Assembly (NCBI GenBank): GCA_038496675.1
Contig: CM076655.1
Coordinates: 24,327,301 to 24,391,300, forward strand
Reading direction: 5' to 3'
DNA: 64,000 nt
DNA from: Rachycentron canadum
Taxonomy: Eukaryota > Chordata > Actinopteri > Carangiformes > Rachycentridae
A program made the translations under genes and the position numbers. Shown in pieces: positions 1 through 10,561 of the stretch; position 1 is the stretch's first letter; each line of letters starts with the position of its first letter. The notes under the pieces were generated by a model. That model worked only from the letters and a program-made list of their open reading frames with translations, was not told where the DNA came from and ran no database searches.

Positions 1-654
1 AAAGAGGTTCCATTCAGATATTCAGATACAAAGAACTGGGGTGATTTGAAGTCAGTGAGGAGGTTCTTCTGTTATTGGATCAGTCTATTTAAAGTGGCAC
101 AAATATTAAAATTTATCATGATAATTTTTTTTTTTTTGTTGTTGCTGAAAATCTTTGAGATTACACAACCCAAGAAGGAAAAAGAAAACTCGTGTGTTGA
201 CTCTATCACAAATAATATCACAACTTATAACGAGGTGTCAGGAGTGAGAACCGGTGGATTTGAAGGTGTCTCAAGGCAAAGTCTTTCTCATCTATGCATG
301 GGATGAAATATCACATCAGACAATCAGCTCCCTTCCCTAAAAATCCCGCTTGGATGAAATGATGAACACCCAATAAATGACACACCCAGACACACACACA
401 CATTAATGTGACACCATCCAAAAGGTGTTTTCCATTTCGCTGGATCTGCTAATGTTCACACTAAACACTCATAATCAGTGTGCTCAGCAGCGGTTACAGT
501 CCATTAAACGATTACTGAGTTAAAACAGGTGTTTTTAATCTACAACATGTGTCCCCGCGGTTTGACAGACAGAAGACTTCCCGTCTCTTTATGGTCCAGG
601 CTCGCTTGTCAGGAAAAAGAAGCCGTAATGGCAGCCATTAGCCGGGCAGCTAGA

Positions 655-657
<3 letters not shown>
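1..657. other. Gene-free unique sequence
   Basis: No coding exon, RNA gene or family repeat could be recognised. The stretch holds only a short T run near 126-138 and a short CA run near 390-401. Open frames are brief and show no domain-like composition. This may be intergenic or intronic. Confidence 0.5.

Positions 658-690
<33 letters not shown>
658..690. repeat. Poly-T tract (33 T)
   Basis: An uninterrupted run of 33 T. It could be the poly-A tail of a retroposed sequence on the minus strand, but no SINE body was recognised beside it. A spurious poly-Phe open frame runs through it. Confidence 0.95.
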
Positions 691-1104
691 CAACCACCAG
701 AAAATTACAGTAATTTCACAGTGGTGGCTAAAAATGTAGTCAGGCAGGGACAGTGTCTGTCATCAGTCAGACACAGCCAAGAAGAAGTGTCTCCGTACTC
801 AGTTACTCCAGCTGCAGTACAGTTACTGCTGGGAAACAAAAGGGAGATCTGACATTAATCTTGATTTAAACTCCTCACCTGCGCCTGCTTTGCTTTCATA
901 AGCAGGTTTGCCCTCGGTCTAGACGCTGTTCAAAAAAAGCCTTTCAGAGGCGCTGAGGGGCGATGGTCCTTGAATAAACAGGGAGGTCAGGACACAATGA
1001 ACGGCAATTGTTCAGATTTTCTACTATTAGTTGTGGCGGCAGCGTCAGTGGTTCTTTTTCATAGCGAGGAAACCTTTTGTAGGGACTCAAATCTGGTTTT
1101 GGTG

Positions 1105-1124
1105 CCCCCCCCCCCCCCCCCCCC
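1105..1124. repeat. Poly-C tract (20 C)
   Basis: An uninterrupted run of 20 C. Runs like this are prone to length error in sequencing. It sits in otherwise unique sequence between 691 and 1278, where no gene was seen. Confidence 0.95.
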
Positions 1125-1278
1125 AACCCCAAAGGAAAGACCATCAGATGGATCCTCTGTCTTTTCATGTTGCCCCACTGAAAGTGTCATTTGTCCACTG
1201 TTTTGTACTTTTGACTTTAACTAGAATAAACCCACGGAAGTGTAATACATTTCCAAAAATCACGTCGTCCTTAAAGCG

Positions 1279-1613
1279 TCATTGTAGTGACAGAATAAAA
1301 ACAGAGACATGGATAATAAGTTATTCAGAGCATTAGAGGCTTTGGAGCTGATTTTTCTTTTTTTCTTTGGTTATTATGATTTACAGTGTTTTTATCTAGA
1401 AAAACATCTTTTTTTTTCTGGTTCTGTTAACTATTATCCCCTGTTACAGTGAAGAGAGTCTTTATTGAGTCACATATATAATTAGCTGAGGTTGAGCTGA
1501 TTCTGAATTTGTGGAGACTTGGGGACATTTTTAAAAATGACAACTCTATAAAGACAAACACATGAAAGGCATGAAAAAACAGAAAAGCCTTAATGTGGTT
1601 AATGTGTTAAACA
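1279..1613 (+). mobile_element. Family A short inverted-end element, copy 1 (5'-truncated)
   Basis: This shares long stretches with copies near 12021, 27808, 51050 and 63523: the 'gacagaataaaaacagagacatgg' region, 'cattagaggctttggagctg', 'ctattatcccctgttacagtg', and a right end with 'acagaaaagccttaatgtgg'. The left third of the family (present in copy 2) is missing, and the segment holding the TTTGGAGC/GCTCCAAA hairpin is partly deleted. No transposase frame is present. It is a non-autonomous element or a relic of one. The superfamily is uncertain; TTAACCC at the right end of other copies hints at TTAA-targeting elements such as piggyBac. Confidence 0.7.
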
Positions 1614-2087
1614 ACCATTTCACAACGAATGAAGACAGAGACAAACTTAAACGTAGCTTCATGTGGTGTTTACTTCTGAATGGTTATGAACTAAGTCGGG
1701 ACACATCATCGGCAGATTGTAGTTTGTGTTTTTGGGGATGTCTCCTCCCACCTTTGCTCCCTGTCCTTTGATTTGAATAGGCCCTAGGTCACATTAGCGC
1801 TGTGTTATGTATTGGTGTCGTCTTGTCAGTGAGGGGTGTGTGTTACTAAACAGCTGCTTCCTGTTTCTTCAGTAGGTGGCCGTGTTATGACAGAACGAAT
1901 GAATAACCAGCAGCTGTAGCGACACCACTGGTTTGATACTTACAGTTGTGGAAGTGCGGGAGTTTAGGCCCAGGTCAGGTTGTGTGTGTATGTGTGCGTG
2001 CACAGGATCACAGGTTGGAACAGGTATGATGAGGAGATGCAGATACATCTCTCAGTATCTACAGTATTGAAGTGAAGTTAAGGTGCA
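1614..2087. other. Gene-free unique sequence
   Basis: No exon or repeat family was recognised. Minor GT-rich sequence occurs at about 1980-2002. Confidence 0.4.
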
Positions 2088-2120
2088 GGAGGAGGGAGGG
2101 GGGAGGGAGGGGGGAGGGAG
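2088..2120 (+). repeat. G-run cluster, potential G-quadruplex
   Basis: The plus strand carries five G tracts (3, 6, 3, 6 and 3 G) separated by single A residues, after GGAGGA. Four or more G3 tracts with one-base loops is the classical pattern for a very stable intramolecular G-quadruplex. Whether it forms, or has any role, is not shown by sequence. The direct repetition of GGGAGGGGGGA also makes it a tiny tandem repeat. Confidence 0.75.
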
Positions 2121-2676
2121 TACCTGGTCACAAAGGGGCCTTTGTAGCACACACACAAGCCCACATTATTTTCCCTAAAACACACACATTCCTGAACATG
2201 GACATCACTCAGCACAACGTAATCCTCTCAGCGCCTCTCTCTCTCACTCTGTGTATATACACACTGATGGGCGGGGCTTGTCACATAGGTAGGGCGCTGT
2301 ACAACGAGATTCACGCCACAGGACGTGGAGTGACTCACCTCTGCTTTAAAACATTTTCACTATCTGTTCAGAGGAGTCAAATGGTGGTCAATTTGCTTGG
2401 CAGCAGGCGTAATAACACTGTTCAAAGTTCAGCTGCAAACCAGGAAAAACCTTATCTGTGCTTCCATTTTGAACCAAAAAAAAAACAGGAAGCAGAATCT
2501 CACAAACTGAAGCCGATGATTGGACTGATGAAGAAGTGGGCGGAGTTACATGGGCCAGTTGTTATTTCTCATTGTAAATTCGAAATATTTTTGTAATATT
2601 GGTTCGATCTCAAGTTTTTTGTTTTGCTACAACCATCAGTCAGAAATGTTCACACAAGTTCACACAAAACTTTGTT

Positions 2677-3068
2677 AAACGTCCCATATTTGGCTCTGCG
2701 TCTGCGTTTCATTCGAAGTGTTGATATTCATACGAAGCTATATTTGTGTCAATCAGAAGAGATGATCCGAGCTTCTTTTCCAATCAGCTGACTGTTTCGT
2801 GAAATATAAATATAGCAGATTTCATGTAAATCCCGCATGATTGGATGGTGGGTGTGGGGGGGCGGAGCTTGCCTGAGGGCGGTAACTACTTTGAGATCAC
2901 AAAGAGACAGAAATCCTGGCTGGTTGTAAGGCTCAGTTTCTGAATACAGGCTGTGAGCATTTCTCTGTGGACTGAGCACTTTGATGCTTTCGCAGTATTA
3001 ACAAAGAACCTAGACCTGCTTTATAATTGAAGAGGACATGAACATCTACCTCATCACGGGACCTTTAA
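2677..3068 (+). mobile_element. Family D MITE-like element, copy 1
   Basis: The left end reads AAACGTCCCATATTTGGCTC and the right end CATCACGGGACCTTTAA. Together with copy 2 (55166-55503) the ends imply terminal inverted repeats close to AAAGGTCCCATAT. The two copies share an internal order of motifs: 'gattggatggtggg', 'gggcggagctt', 'aggctgtgagc..ttctctgtggactgag', and 'gaacctagacctgctttataat'. No coding capacity is visible; the open frame starting at 3038 crosses the right end by chance. It is best read as a short non-autonomous DNA transposon. Confidence 0.7.
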
Positions 3069-3861
3069 TTTCACGACTCCTTCTGACTTCTTCTGCATCA
3101 ACAGTCAACTTCTTCAATCAGATTACAAACGTTGAATTTGCTGCATTAGGTAATCCTGAACTTCTTACAACCACTTTTCTACTTCTTTTAATTTCATTTT
3201 TTGGGTACTTCTTGACTTTACTAGCCACCAGGTGAGTCATCAAGGCACCCCCAACTCTTCTTCTCATTTAAAACCAACAAATATATTGTTTTGTGTCATT
3301 TGCAGGATCAGTGACCAGATTAGCATCTGGCAGGCTTCGTATCTGATCAGCCAGTCAATTTAAAAATGTATCTGCAAGTGTCACTTTGATCAGTTCAGTT
3401 ACTATGAAACATTTGGTCCTTACGACTCAAAGTCGTGTCTGTATTCTCCACCAAAAACATGTCCCTCAAAGTCTTTCATGTGTGGGTCTGTGGAGCAGCA
3501 GAGAAACAGACTTCCACCAACTCTGCTCAGGATGTGTGACGGGGGAAATATCAGATAATGAGGAGGGCACAGTGTGATGCTGCGCTGCAGAGAAAACAAA
3601 TGCCTTCAGTGACAGAAATAAGTTGCTGCTGACGTTATAAAACAAGAATAGTAGTTACAAAGTACTTCACAGAGCAACAGCAAAAGATCATAATAAATAC
3701 AACAGGATTAAATGTTAAAAATGGCCTTGGAGAATGAACCAGACCCTTAAAAATCTGGATTTTTAATGTTTCTTCATTTCAGTGATAAAGATACATTAAA
3801 AAAAAAAACACACACACACTTTGACACGATTTCAGTTGCTACTTTCTGTCCTGTAAGAAAC
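3069..3861. other. Gene-free unique sequence
   Basis: No gene or recognised family. There is a short A run plus CA run at 3799-3821. Confidence 0.4.
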
Positions 3862-3990
3862 AAGCCCATAGTTCGTCCGTCAGCAGGTTATAATGACCTT
3901 ATAGTTAGGTTTTGTTGCCGGGCAACATCTGATCATAGCAATTACAACAGGAGCAATGTTAAAGTGCAGAGACGCGGTTTATAGAGTTAC
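3862..3990 (+). repeat. Family K dispersed repeat, copy 1
   Basis: This is similar to 61394-61545 in the same orientation. Both carry 'ttcgtc', 'cagcag.tt', 'atgacct', then 'ggttttgttgc' followed by 'ggc.acatct' and an AATTA about 20 bases on. Both then run into 'gttta..gag....aaagtcca'. The origin and ends are unknown; the following 4080-4420 has related 'ttgttatcgtgaccatgaca' wording and may belong to the same repeat. Confidence 0.5.
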
Positions 3991-4134
3991 AAAGTCCACA
4001 TCACACCGGAGGTGGTTGGGGTAAATAATGGGTCAACAGAACACAGGAATATGACACAGGAGAGCCGTGTTTGATTCCCACGTGAAAGTAACGTTCAGTG
4101 TTGTTATCGTGACCATGACAAGAAAGACACTTTT

Positions 4135-4290
4135 AATGTTTTATTATTTTAATAGGACGATGTCAAGAGACAGGAAATGGGACAGAAAGAAGGGGAATGA
4201 CATACAGGAATGAACTGGGAATTGAACCAGTGGCTCACCTGCACCTACACGGCATGCATCTTAACCACGCTATCGAATCGCTTATTATAA
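4135..4290 (-). mobile_element. tRNA-derived SINE (family H), copy 1
   Basis: Read on the minus strand, this has a tRNA-like head with an A-box-like stretch (GTGGTTAAGATGCATG, about 4255-4272). It also has a B box GGTTCAATTCC at 4218-4228. The body contains CCATTTCCTGTCTC and ends in CCTATT plus an AATAAAA-rich tail near 4135-4150. The same body and tail occur at 32233-32330. The A/B box pair is the internal RNA polymerase III promoter typical of tRNA-derived SINEs. It is not an intact tRNA: no folded cloverleaf can be drawn over the whole region. Confidence 0.75.
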
Positions 4291-4489
4291 CTGACAACAC
4301 CATCTAGAGCTAACCAAACCATGACCACTATTATAGCAATAGTGATCGCAACAAAGCCAGGTACACCACTGTCGGTACGGCCTGCGTGTTTGTTACTGTA
4401 ACCATAACAACCAAGGTCCGGTACGACTGCCGCAGTAGGGGCGCCCGTTCAGGAGACGGGGGCTGTAAAGTGAGGCGTTAACCTGCATT

Positions 4490-4662
4490 CTCTCTAATGA
4501 CCATCAGGGGGCGACTCCACCGGTTCGAGAAAGACGTCAGGGTGTACTGAAGTCTATGGGAAAATGGCCCTAGTTCTCCCTCGATTTATGAGCTCGCTAA
4601 ATGTTTTCCTCATAATTTTATCGTCTCAGTCTCTCAACATTTTTTTAAATGATGGTCCCATT
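4490..4662 (+). repeat. Family C dispersed repeat, copy 1
   Basis: This contains the core GAAGTCTATGGGAAAATG, followed by a diverged 'ctacttctcacttgatttattagctcagtaaatgtttt' region and 'aaatgatggtcccattt'. Eight similar segments lie in the window, in both orientations. No inverted ends or coding capacity were defined, so the class is unknown. Confidence 0.65.
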
Positions 4663-4994
4663 TCGCCATGGTGAGGAACCAGAGTGCTGACCACCACGGG
4701 GTTCTTGTGAAAGAACCACAGGAACATGTTGGACGTCCATGTTCCCAGAGACGAAGAACAGGGAGAAGGAAATCAGTGTAAGACAAGAAACCTTTTCAGC
4801 CTTAACTCGTTATGTGTTATTCGCACATCGCCGTTTATTTTAACCAGTGTATCGAGAACCTCGAGAGCCGTGAAGACACTCCTTCAGTCTCCTATTCAGC
4901 CTCTCTCTCCATCTCTGTCTGTCTCCGTCTATCTCGGCCGCCCCCTCAGGGTTGTGATTGTGTTTGAGCCACTGAGATTACTCAATACAAAGAT

Positions 4995-4996
<2 letters not shown>

Positions 4997-5026
<30 letters not shown>
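4997..5026. repeat. (GT)15 microsatellite
   Basis: A perfect GT run on the plus strand, continuing imperfectly to about 5047. Confidence 0.95.
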
Positions 5027-5029
<3 letters not shown>

Positions 5030-5115
5030 TGTGTGTTTCTGTGTGTATTTTATGTGGAGCCAGAAATCAAAAACACAAGAAACAATTTTGTCAGTGTGTT
5101 ATTGTGTATTCAGTG

Positions 5116-5118
<3 letters not shown>

Positions 5119-5165
<47 letters not shown>
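5119..5165. repeat. (TG)n microsatellite, about 47 bp
   Basis: A perfect TG run. It faces the CA array 60 bases downstream, so the two are complementary in a single strand. Confidence 0.95.
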
Positions 5166-5166
<1 letters not shown>

Positions 5167-5224
5167 GTCTTGCCACCTGCTCCAACAACACAAGCGAAGT
5201 AGAACGGAATCCTGCCTGAGGCCT

Positions 5225-5308
<84 letters not shown>
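5225..5308. repeat. (CA)n microsatellite, about 84 bp, with AA interruptions
   Basis: A CA array with several CAAACA interruptions. It could pair with the TG array at 5119-5165 to form a hairpin. All open frames over it (poly Thr-His or Val-Cys) are artefacts. Confidence 0.95.
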
Positions 5309-5310
<2 letters not shown>

Positions 5311-5486
5311 AGAAGAAAACAGGCGACAATAAATGCAAGCATGGAGAGAGGAGGAAGAGGAGTGTGGGTTTGGTGAAGAGGAAAAAATGAGGAGGAGGAG
5401 GGGGAGATGAAGGGGAGTACAAAACACCACACACACAAACACAAACACACACTTAAACACACTTCACATTTCACAATGTATGTTAC

Positions 5487-5490
<4 letters not shown>

Positions 5491-5518
<28 letters not shown>
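5491..5518. repeat. (GT)14 microsatellite
   Basis: A perfect GT run, part of the 4997-5702 cluster. Confidence 0.95.
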
Positions 5519-5521
<3 letters not shown>

Positions 5522-5572
5522 GAAACAGGGCTGGTAGCAGGTGGTGTGACTCAGGAGGTTGCTGCCCTCCAC

Positions 5573-5594
5573 CACACACACACACACACACACA
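5573..5594. repeat. (CA)n microsatellite, about 22 bp
   Basis: A perfect CA run within the 4997-5702 cluster. Confidence 0.9.
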
Positions 5595-5668
5595 AACACC
5601 TGTAGGCGAGGTCAGAGGTCAGATGCTGTACAGCTGCTCTGTGCACCAGGCTGCTGAACTCTCTGTCT

Positions 5669-5702
5669 GCAGGAAAACACACACACACACACACACACAC
5701 AC
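5669..5702. repeat. (CA)17 microsatellite
   Basis: A perfect CA run closing the cluster of alternating GT and CA arrays that begins at 4997. Confidence 0.95.
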
Positions 5703-6028
5703 GTCTGCATGTTGTTATCTGTGGCATCACTGCAGATGCAGCCAACATTAATGCACACACACGCTGACGATGTGTGTGTCTGTTGAATAGAAGAAGAACA
5801 GAAATAAAGAAAATATGAACAACACACTGTGGCTGAGATTTTATTGACTCAGGTTCAGATTCTTCACGTTGATCCTGGTTCTGAACAGAAAAAAGCAGAT
5901 CTCTGATCTATTTTCTGCATATTTAAGATGCTACAAGAGCATTTGTAGGTGTGTGTGTGTGTAGAAGCACAAGTTCTTAAATATTAAATAAAAGGATGAT
6001 TGAAAACCATATTTCGATTTAAATCAGA

Positions 6029-6580
6029 AACAGTAGGAGCAGAAAGAGTACTACAGTGAAGTACTAACAGCAGTAGCAGTGGTTACTGTAGTGTTAGTAG
6101 TAGTGTCTGGAGTTGTCATAGTAGTTGAAGTGTTGTTATAAGTAGTTATGAGTTGTATCATCAGTGGAGTCACTAACACGAGTCATAGCAGCAGAAGTAC
6201 TACTAACAGTATGAGCAGCGATTATTAGTATTAGCAGCAGTATAGTTGTAGTTCTACTGTCAAGTTAAACTAGAGTCCCAGTAGAGAACAAGCAGCTCAA
6301 GGAAAAGTATAAAGAAATATAAAGAAGCAAAACTTATTCAAGAGATACATTTAGAAATAGATATAAATTTGAATTTCCACTGTGACCAAGATTAATGCCT
6401 CAAGTGACAACTTCAGACAGTATTAGCATTAGCAGCAGTAGAAATAGTAACCACAGTCTTAGCAGTAGCAGATGTTGTGGTTCTACTAACAGTAGTACCA
6501 GTAATACATAGTAGAAACGAAGTATCAGAAGTATTATTTGTAGTATTTGTACTATTAGAGTGCAGTAATTAGCAGCAGAT
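6029..6580. repeat. Decayed AGT/AGC trinucleotide region
   Basis: The sequence is strongly enriched for 'agtagt', 'agcagt', 'agtagc' and 'agtact' words at irregular spacing, without a clean array. This is the pattern expected of an old trinucleotide repeat (AGY) that has mutated. An interval at about 6260-6400 is more normal in composition. No gene is visible. Confidence 0.6.
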
Positions 6581-6732
6581 GCTAAGTGACAATCGGGACT
6601 GTCAGCAGTGAGACAAAGAGAGAGCGACTTGAGGACCTTCTGCCAAGTGTACAGTTACTGGAAGTCGCCGCGGCAACAGCCTCCATCTGCAGTCTGACTG
6701 ACAGGTGACGGCGAGGGAAGTGACAGCTACCG

Positions 6733-6745
6733 GAGAGAGAGAGAG

Positions 6746-6782
<37 letters not shown>
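6733..6782. repeat. (GA)n microsatellite, about 50 bp
   Basis: A GA run with one GC interruption near 6748. It is purine-only on the plus strand, apart from that C. Confidence 0.95.
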
Positions 6783-6787
<5 letters not shown>

Positions 6788-7075
6788 AGAGGGACCACTT
6801 CATCCATCAAAAATAAAACCTCACCAGCAGCTCTTTCCTTCCTCCTCTCATTTGATCATAACAACATCCACACACAATAATCGATCATTTATTGGAGGTA
6901 GTGGTCCGCCGACATTGTCTCCTTTCCACTTCCTGTTTGGCGTTGACTTCCCGCCACTCTCTGTCACACAACAGCCTCAGAGTTTGACCTGACAAACAAG
7001 AAGAAGCAGAATCAGTGAGCAGAGCTGCAGCCTCCCTGCCTCCCTGTCTGTTCAGGGTTCAGACTGAAACACAAA

Positions 7076-7096
7076 CAGCAGCAGCAGCAGCAGCAG
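7076..7096. repeat. (CAG)7 trinucleotide repeat
   Basis: Seven perfect CAG units. No long open frame with coding character surrounds it, so it is not supported as a polyglutamine tract. Confidence 0.9.
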
Positions 7097-7860
7097 GAGC
7101 TCCCACTGTTTGTGTTTGTGTTTGATGTGTGTCTGACAGTCAGGTCCAGAGTGAGAGGGCTTTATGCAAAGGCCACATTTTAATATTCTCCTAACGAACA
7201 TCGTATTTTTGATCGATTCGCATTTTCTTTATTGTCATGTAATTTTCCCTCATTTTATTCAACGCGTCATCCAGTGAAGAATGAACTATCAGATAATAAA
7301 GAGGATGCAGTGACAACGCATGGAACAGTGTTTTTCAGTCATTAATCCTTGCAACATTTTATTGAATACAAACTCTGTGTTTTATGAGATGACACTGTGC
7401 TGACAGGTCTCAGCTAGCAGTTAGCATGCTAACATCACAGCTGCAATAAGATTCTGCAAAGTGAGCTTCAGGAAGCTTAGGTGAAGATTTTCCCTTAAGT
7501 CTGAGTTAAATTTTGACAAAAATAAAAACTTCCATCCTTCAGGTTCACCCACTAATTTAAGGTTTTCTCCTTATCTTAGTCTTAAACTAAAGGAATATGT
7601 GATAGTGATCAAACTATACTAACTCCAACATGACTGAGTTCAGGGGAATAAATGAGTAACTGCTTTCCTTAACTGAGGAAACCTTTTTTAGATTCTGTGA
7701 AATATTCTGAAGTACCTCCCACTGCGAAGGAGAAATCAAACCTTAAGTAGGAAACGTAAAGTATTATGTTGTGGAACCGGTTTGGGTCCACATTGATTTT
7801 GGCTACGTTAAGTGATGACGATGTTCCCGAGGATGAAGGCAAAGGTTTAATATGAAAGAA
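7097..7860. other. Gene-free unique sequence
   Basis: No exon or recognised family. It includes a 'gcagttagcatgctaacatca' word near 7410-7433 of the kind enriched at 13700-14130. Confidence 0.4.
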
Positions 7861-8330
7861 AAGGAAAACTGCTGCATCCTCATCTTCATCGCCCTTCCCA
7901 TCTTCACCCTTTTCTCTACCCTCATCCTCGTGATTCTTATCCTTGTCTTTTCATCTTTATCATCATTTGCAGCTTCACTCTTCAACATCTTTCTCATTTT
8001 CATCTCCATCAGCTCCATCGCCCTCATTACCCAAATCGTGATCATCATTCTACTGATACCCCTCAGTCATCTTCATCTTTCTCAGCTTCGTTGTTCATGT
8101 GAGCAAACTGCAGAGGAAGACTTTTTGACTCGTTCATAAATTTATCATCTATAATTTTTTAGCTCTATAATGAATCATTTTGATTTCTCCTCCCCTCACT
8201 TTATGACCACATATTCATCTTTCTTGTCGTCATGTTTATTTTCTTCACCTTGCTAATCCTAATCTTCATCCTCATCGACATCACCTTCCTCCTCCTCCTC
8301 TCCCTCTCCTCTCAGCCCAGCAGGATTTCA
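7860..8330. repeat. Pyrimidine-rich decayed (TCATCT)-like tract
   Basis: The plus strand is dominated by C and T with repeated 'catctt', 'tcatc' and 'ctcatc' words and ends in a CTC run near 8287-8300. It looks like degraded simple repeat. The open frames on both strands (rich in Ile/Leu/Phe, or Met/Arg/Glu) follow from the composition. Confidence 0.6.
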
Positions 8331-8398
8331 CACTCTGCAGACTTCAACCATAAAGACTGGTTTTACCTCTCTGCTACTTTATATGTCTCCGTCTCCCC

Positions 8399-8477
8399 AA
8401 GACACATGCACACGCGCACAAACACACACACAGACACACACACACACAGACACACACACACACAGACACACACACAT
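8399..8477. repeat. (CA)n array with CAGA interruptions
   Basis: A CA array broken by regularly recurring CAGACA variants. It is complementary to the GT array at 8561-8622. Confidence 0.95.
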
Positions 8478-8558
8478 TGGGACGGCCTCTGCCCTCTTCA
8501 TGCTCTGCCCTGCAAGGTCTGTGGATTTTATGACTGGCAGAGGTGTGTGTCTTTTGTC

Positions 8559-8560
<2 letters not shown>

Positions 8561-8597
<37 letters not shown>

Positions 8598-8622
8598 CGT
8601 GTGTGTGTGTGTGTGTGTGTGT
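8561..8622. repeat. (GT)n microsatellite, about 62 bp
   Basis: A GT array interrupted by GCGTGCGT near 8593-8600. It is the inverted counterpart of 8399-8477. Confidence 0.95.
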
Positions 8623-8699
8623 TGGTTAACTGCTTCAGCGCTGAGGCAGAAAATGATGCAGTGGACAGCTGAGCTCAGAGAGGTTTTATAGAGCAAACT

Positions 8700-9370
8700 G
8701 ACATTTTTTTGCCATCCTTCCTTCCTGTCTTTCTTCCTTGCTTCCTTCCTACCTTCCATCTTAAGTTTTCTGTTTCTTCCACACTTTTTCACATCCATTT
8801 TATTACTTTCCTTTCTCTGTCATTGTTGCCTCTTTTTTCGCTTTATCCCTCTTTTCCTCTCTCGTTCCCTTTTCTTTTGCCCTCCTGTGTCAACGTCCTT
8901 TCACCTCTTTGTCATCTCCTTCCTTCTCCTCTTGCCGACTTCATTCCTTCCTTTCTTTCCATCTCCTTCTTTTTCTTCTTTTCCTCTTTCCGTTTTCTTC
9001 CTCCTCTTTCTTCCTCCCTCCCTCCTTCCCTCTGTCGTCTGTTTTTTATTTAGTATGGCTGCATCGTTGTTCACCTTGAACCACCTCTCCTTCCTCTGCT
9101 CAGACTGTGGAGAGGAGATAAGAGGAGGAGAGAGAGGGAGAGAGAGAGAGAGAGATGTTGTCGTTCTTTACGAGGCGTTTTCTCTCCGTATCATCTGAAG
9201 TGTCTGTTTGGATGGGAAACACTCCTCTCCTCTATCCTTCCCCCTCTCTCTTTATCTCTCTCTCTCATCACCTCTCTGCCTTTACCTCCTCCACATTCCT
9301 CATCCTCTCGCTCCATGCTCACTTCCTCCTGCTCTTCTTCCTCCTCCTCCTCTTCCTCTTCCTCTTCCTG
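8700..9370. repeat. Long polypyrimidine tract (CCTT/TTCC-like)
   Basis: From 8709 to about 9045 and again from 9230 to 9370 the plus strand is mostly C and T with TTCC, CTTC and CCTC words. A purine-rich (GA)n block at 9121-9154 lies between the two. Probably old tetranucleotide and dinucleotide arrays. The open frames rich in Ser, Leu, Phe and Pro are compositional. Confidence 0.75.
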
Positions 9371-9686
9371 GTTGCTCTCTGTCTGCAGTCAGCAGTTGTA
9401 CTGGGCCTTTATTTTCCGAGGGTTTGTCCCAACTCTTACTGTCTTTCTGTCAACACTGTGGAGTTTCCTGTTTACTGTAAAACATATGTTTATGTTATGG
9501 CCGTGGTTTGAATGATTTCACCTCTTGTCAGGTTGTTATGATGGAGCAGCTGTTATCTAGTGTTTCTCCATGAGAATCACATGTGACACTGTAGAGATGA
9601 AGCTGGCGTTTCCTGTCTGTTCTTGTGTTTTGAATGGATTGTGAAGTTTAGGCCATTTTTATTTTTACTTTTCAAGCAGAGCAGAT

Positions 9687-9687
<1 letters not shown>

Positions 9688-9739
<52 letters not shown>
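9688..9739. repeat. (CA)26 microsatellite, AT-rich flank
   Basis: A perfect CA run of about 52 bases leading directly into an ATATAT-rich stretch (9740-9870), a common compound arrangement. Confidence 0.95.
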
Positions 9740-9745
<6 letters not shown>

Positions 9746-10439
9746 GGTCTGACGTTACTAAAATATTTATACACATAAATACATATACATATATATCATA
9801 TATCACAAATCTAATCAACATAATGATATATAATATCATGTTATCTATATATATATATATACACACACAAGACTTCATTGATCACACAGGATGATTAACA
9901 TTTAGATAATTAATATAAAGATAAAGCAATTAATCTCCACCTCCAACAGTGGATATAATTAAATGCTGGACTAATTTTTGTAATTATTATTGTTCATTCC
10001 TGTTTATTATGAACTCACTGATCTATCTATAGGCTGAACATTGAAGGGATGGAGACGGTAATTATAATTCAAAAAGATAACAAATATTATTCTGCAATGA
10101 GCCAATCTGAATAATGATTGGCCCATTTGAATTCTGTTACTATGATTAATTTAATACTTCTAGTCCTGAAACATTCCTCTGGTCACATGATGAATCTCTT
10201 AATATTGTCCAGGAAGTGGACACATTGGCGCCAGAGCTCATATAAACAGGACAGTTGGGTACAGATGTTGTGATGCGACCACAGGCTCTCATTGGCCGTG
10301 AACCTTCACCATGGCGATGAACTTTTGCTGATGTGCGAGGTCGAGGATCCCTCCCTCTGCATGCACTTGTGGGATCAATGAGTTCAGTTTGTCATGCAGA
10401 TCTTCAGTCAGGTCCTCAAATGCAGCACTTTAGTCTGCC

Positions 10440-10440
<1 letters not shown>
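9740..10440. other. AT-rich gene-free sequence
   Basis: This has high AT content with short (TA)n runs to 9870, then unique sequence with no recognised gene or repeat. Confidence 0.4.

Positions 10441-10442
<2 letters not shown>

Positions 10443-10498
<56 letters not shown>
10443..10498. repeat. (TG)28 microsatellite
   Basis: A perfect run of about 56 bases. Confidence 0.95.
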
Positions 10499-10499
<1 letters not shown>

Positions 10500-10516
10500 C
10501 CTCTGTGAACAGCTGT

Positions 10517-10561
10517 TTCTCTCTCTCTCTCTTTCTCTCTCTCACTCACTCTCTCTCTCTC
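10517..10561. repeat. (CT)n microsatellite, about 45 bp
   Basis: A CT run with TTT and ACTCA interruptions, 18 bases after the TG array. Together they form a compound microsatellite. Confidence 0.9.

Noticed and set aside
2072..2596. Open frame of 174 codons
   Set aside because: It starts in the G-run cluster and shows no domain. Its length is within what chance allows in a window of this size.
4997..5591. Overlapping open frames of up to 166 codons with Val-Cys or Thr-His runs
   Set aside because: These are translations of GT and CA arrays. The same holds for similar frames at 8379-8798, 12856-13195, 14492-14821, 46882-47403, 52249-52476 and others.
7076..7096. Polyglutamine coding tract from (CAG)7
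   Set aside because: No long open frame with coding character contains it.
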